From Candidatus Kuenenbacteria bacterium CG10_big_fil_rev_8_21_14_0_10_36_11 (lineage in GTDB: Bacteria > Patescibacteriota > Patescibacteriia > UBA2196): a stretch of DNA of 5,254 bases. Position numbers and translations under genes: made by a program. The stretch is from contig PFBP01000027.1 in NCBI GenBank assembly GCA_002778535.1, forward strand, positions 1 through 5,254, in the 5' to 3' direction. The notes below the pieces were generated by a model that was given only the letters and a program-made list of their open reading frames with translations, did no database searches and was not told the origin of the DNA. Positions 4,841 to 5,254 of this stretch are shown one piece after another; position 1 is the first letter of the stretch, and every line of letters begins with the position of its first letter.

Positions 4841-4869
4841 ATTATACTCCAAATTTAAAATTGTGTCAA
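4841..4869 (-). promoter_or_regulatory. Consensus sigma-70 promoter of nusA
   Basis: On the minus strand TTGACA (4869-4864) and TATAAT (4846-4841) are separated by exactly 17 bp, so both boxes and the spacer match the housekeeping consensus. The predicted start is an A near 4834. The smpB stop TGA (4868-4866) lies inside the -35 box. A promoter of this strength implies that nusA is transcribed independently of smpB. Confidence 0.85.
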
Positions 4870-5254
4870 ATGGCGACCAGCCGTTGTTTTTTTCTTTCAA
4901 AATCTCTTTTTTTAAGAGCTTCTCTTTTATCATATTTTTTCTTACCCCGGCCAATGCCGATTTTAATTTTAATAAAACTATTTTTTAAATAAACCTCCAG
5001 AGGAATAATGGAAAAACCTTTTTCCTTTTGCTTGCCAATTAAAAAACGGATTTCTTTTTTAGTCAGCAAAAGTTTTCTTGGCTGATTTGGATTATAATTT
5101 TTCTGCGCCAGACGCGCTGGTTTATAAGGCGCGACATAGGCATTGGTCAGCCACGCTTCACCCTTGCCATCAACTTCCACATAAGCGCCTTTCAAATCCA
5201 GCTGTCCTTTTTTTACTGACTTTACTTCTGGACCAGACAAAACCATGCCGGCCT
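4866..5254 (-). CDS. smpB: SsrA-binding protein SmpB (5' end outside window)
   Basis: SmpB binds tmRNA and places it in stalled ribosomes for trans-translation, which rescues the ribosome and tags the unfinished protein. The visible part contains the family signatures in order: SGPEVKSVKKGQ..LKGAYV, then GEAWLTNAYVAPY, RKLLLTKKEI and IKIKIGIGRGKKKYDKRE, followed by a short basic tail ending LVAI. The DKR triplet and tail are the parts that enter the ribosomal decoding centre and mRNA channel. An ATG at 5246 is not the true start. The frame continues upstream as Ala-Gly to the window edge, matching the AGxxLSGxEVKS segment of full-length SmpB, so roughly 25-35 N-terminal residues are missing. 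The tmRNA gene is not in this window. It stops with TGA, inside the -35 box of the nusA promoter. Confidence 0.96.
   Translation of the reverse strand, partial: AGMVLSGPEVKSVKKGQLDLKGAYVEVDGKGEAWLTNAYVAPYKPARLAQKNYNPNQPRKLLLTKKEIRFLIGKQKEKGFSIIPLEVYLKNSFIKIKIGIGRGKKKYDKREALKKRDFERKKQRLVAI

Noticed and set aside
1..5254. CRISPR array, transposase, toxin-antitoxin or phage genes
   Set aside because: No spaced direct repeats of CRISPR type, no terminal inverted repeats with a transposase and no recognisable defence or phage protein are present.

Overview
This 5.25-kb window is AT-rich bacterial chromosome. It looks like a member of the Candidate Phyla Radiation (Patescibacteria, Parcubacteria-like). 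That assignment is an inference from several traits: compact gene layout, tRNA genes without an encoded CCA, mostly absent Shine-Dalgarno sequences, nusA sitting next to smpB rather than inside a rimP-nusA-infB operon, a long charged insert in NusA, and small conserved-looking hypothetical proteins of a kind I associate with these genomes. TGA is used as a normal stop (smpB, nfo), so the UGA=Gly lineages are unlikely.

Layout from left to right. Positions 1-220 hold no gene I can support, but contain a modular inverted/direct-repeat block and a perfect 20-bp GC-rich palindrome. A terminator hairpin and tRNA-Gly(TCC) follow on the minus strand. Next is a minus-strand gene for a membrane-anchored, eight-cysteine-cluster protein. 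It is divergent from a plus-strand pair encoding a CPVC-motif membrane protein and a helical cytosolic protein. The divergent promoters overlap in their -35 boxes. A bidirectional terminator separates this pair from a convergent 101-residue minus-strand hypothetical gene, the only visible start in the window with a strong Shine-Dalgarno. Upstream of that gene are a 5'-truncated tRNA-like relic and an intact tRNA-Pro(TGG).

The right half is housekeeping, all on the minus strand: smpB (its 5' end runs off the window), nusA and nfo (endonuclease IV). SmpB works with tmRNA in ribosome rescue, NusA controls RNA polymerase pausing and termination, and Nfo repairs abasic sites. nusA has a perfect consensus sigma-70 promoter whose -35 box contains the smpB stop codon. 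A terminator-like hairpin lies between that promoter and the nusA start, so it may both end smpB mRNA and act as a NusA-sensitive attenuator.

The points most worth following up are the nusA leader hairpin, the tRNA-Pro/tRNA-relic pair, the shared divergent promoter with a probably leaderless transcript, the cysteine-themed three-gene locus, and the repeats at the left edge.
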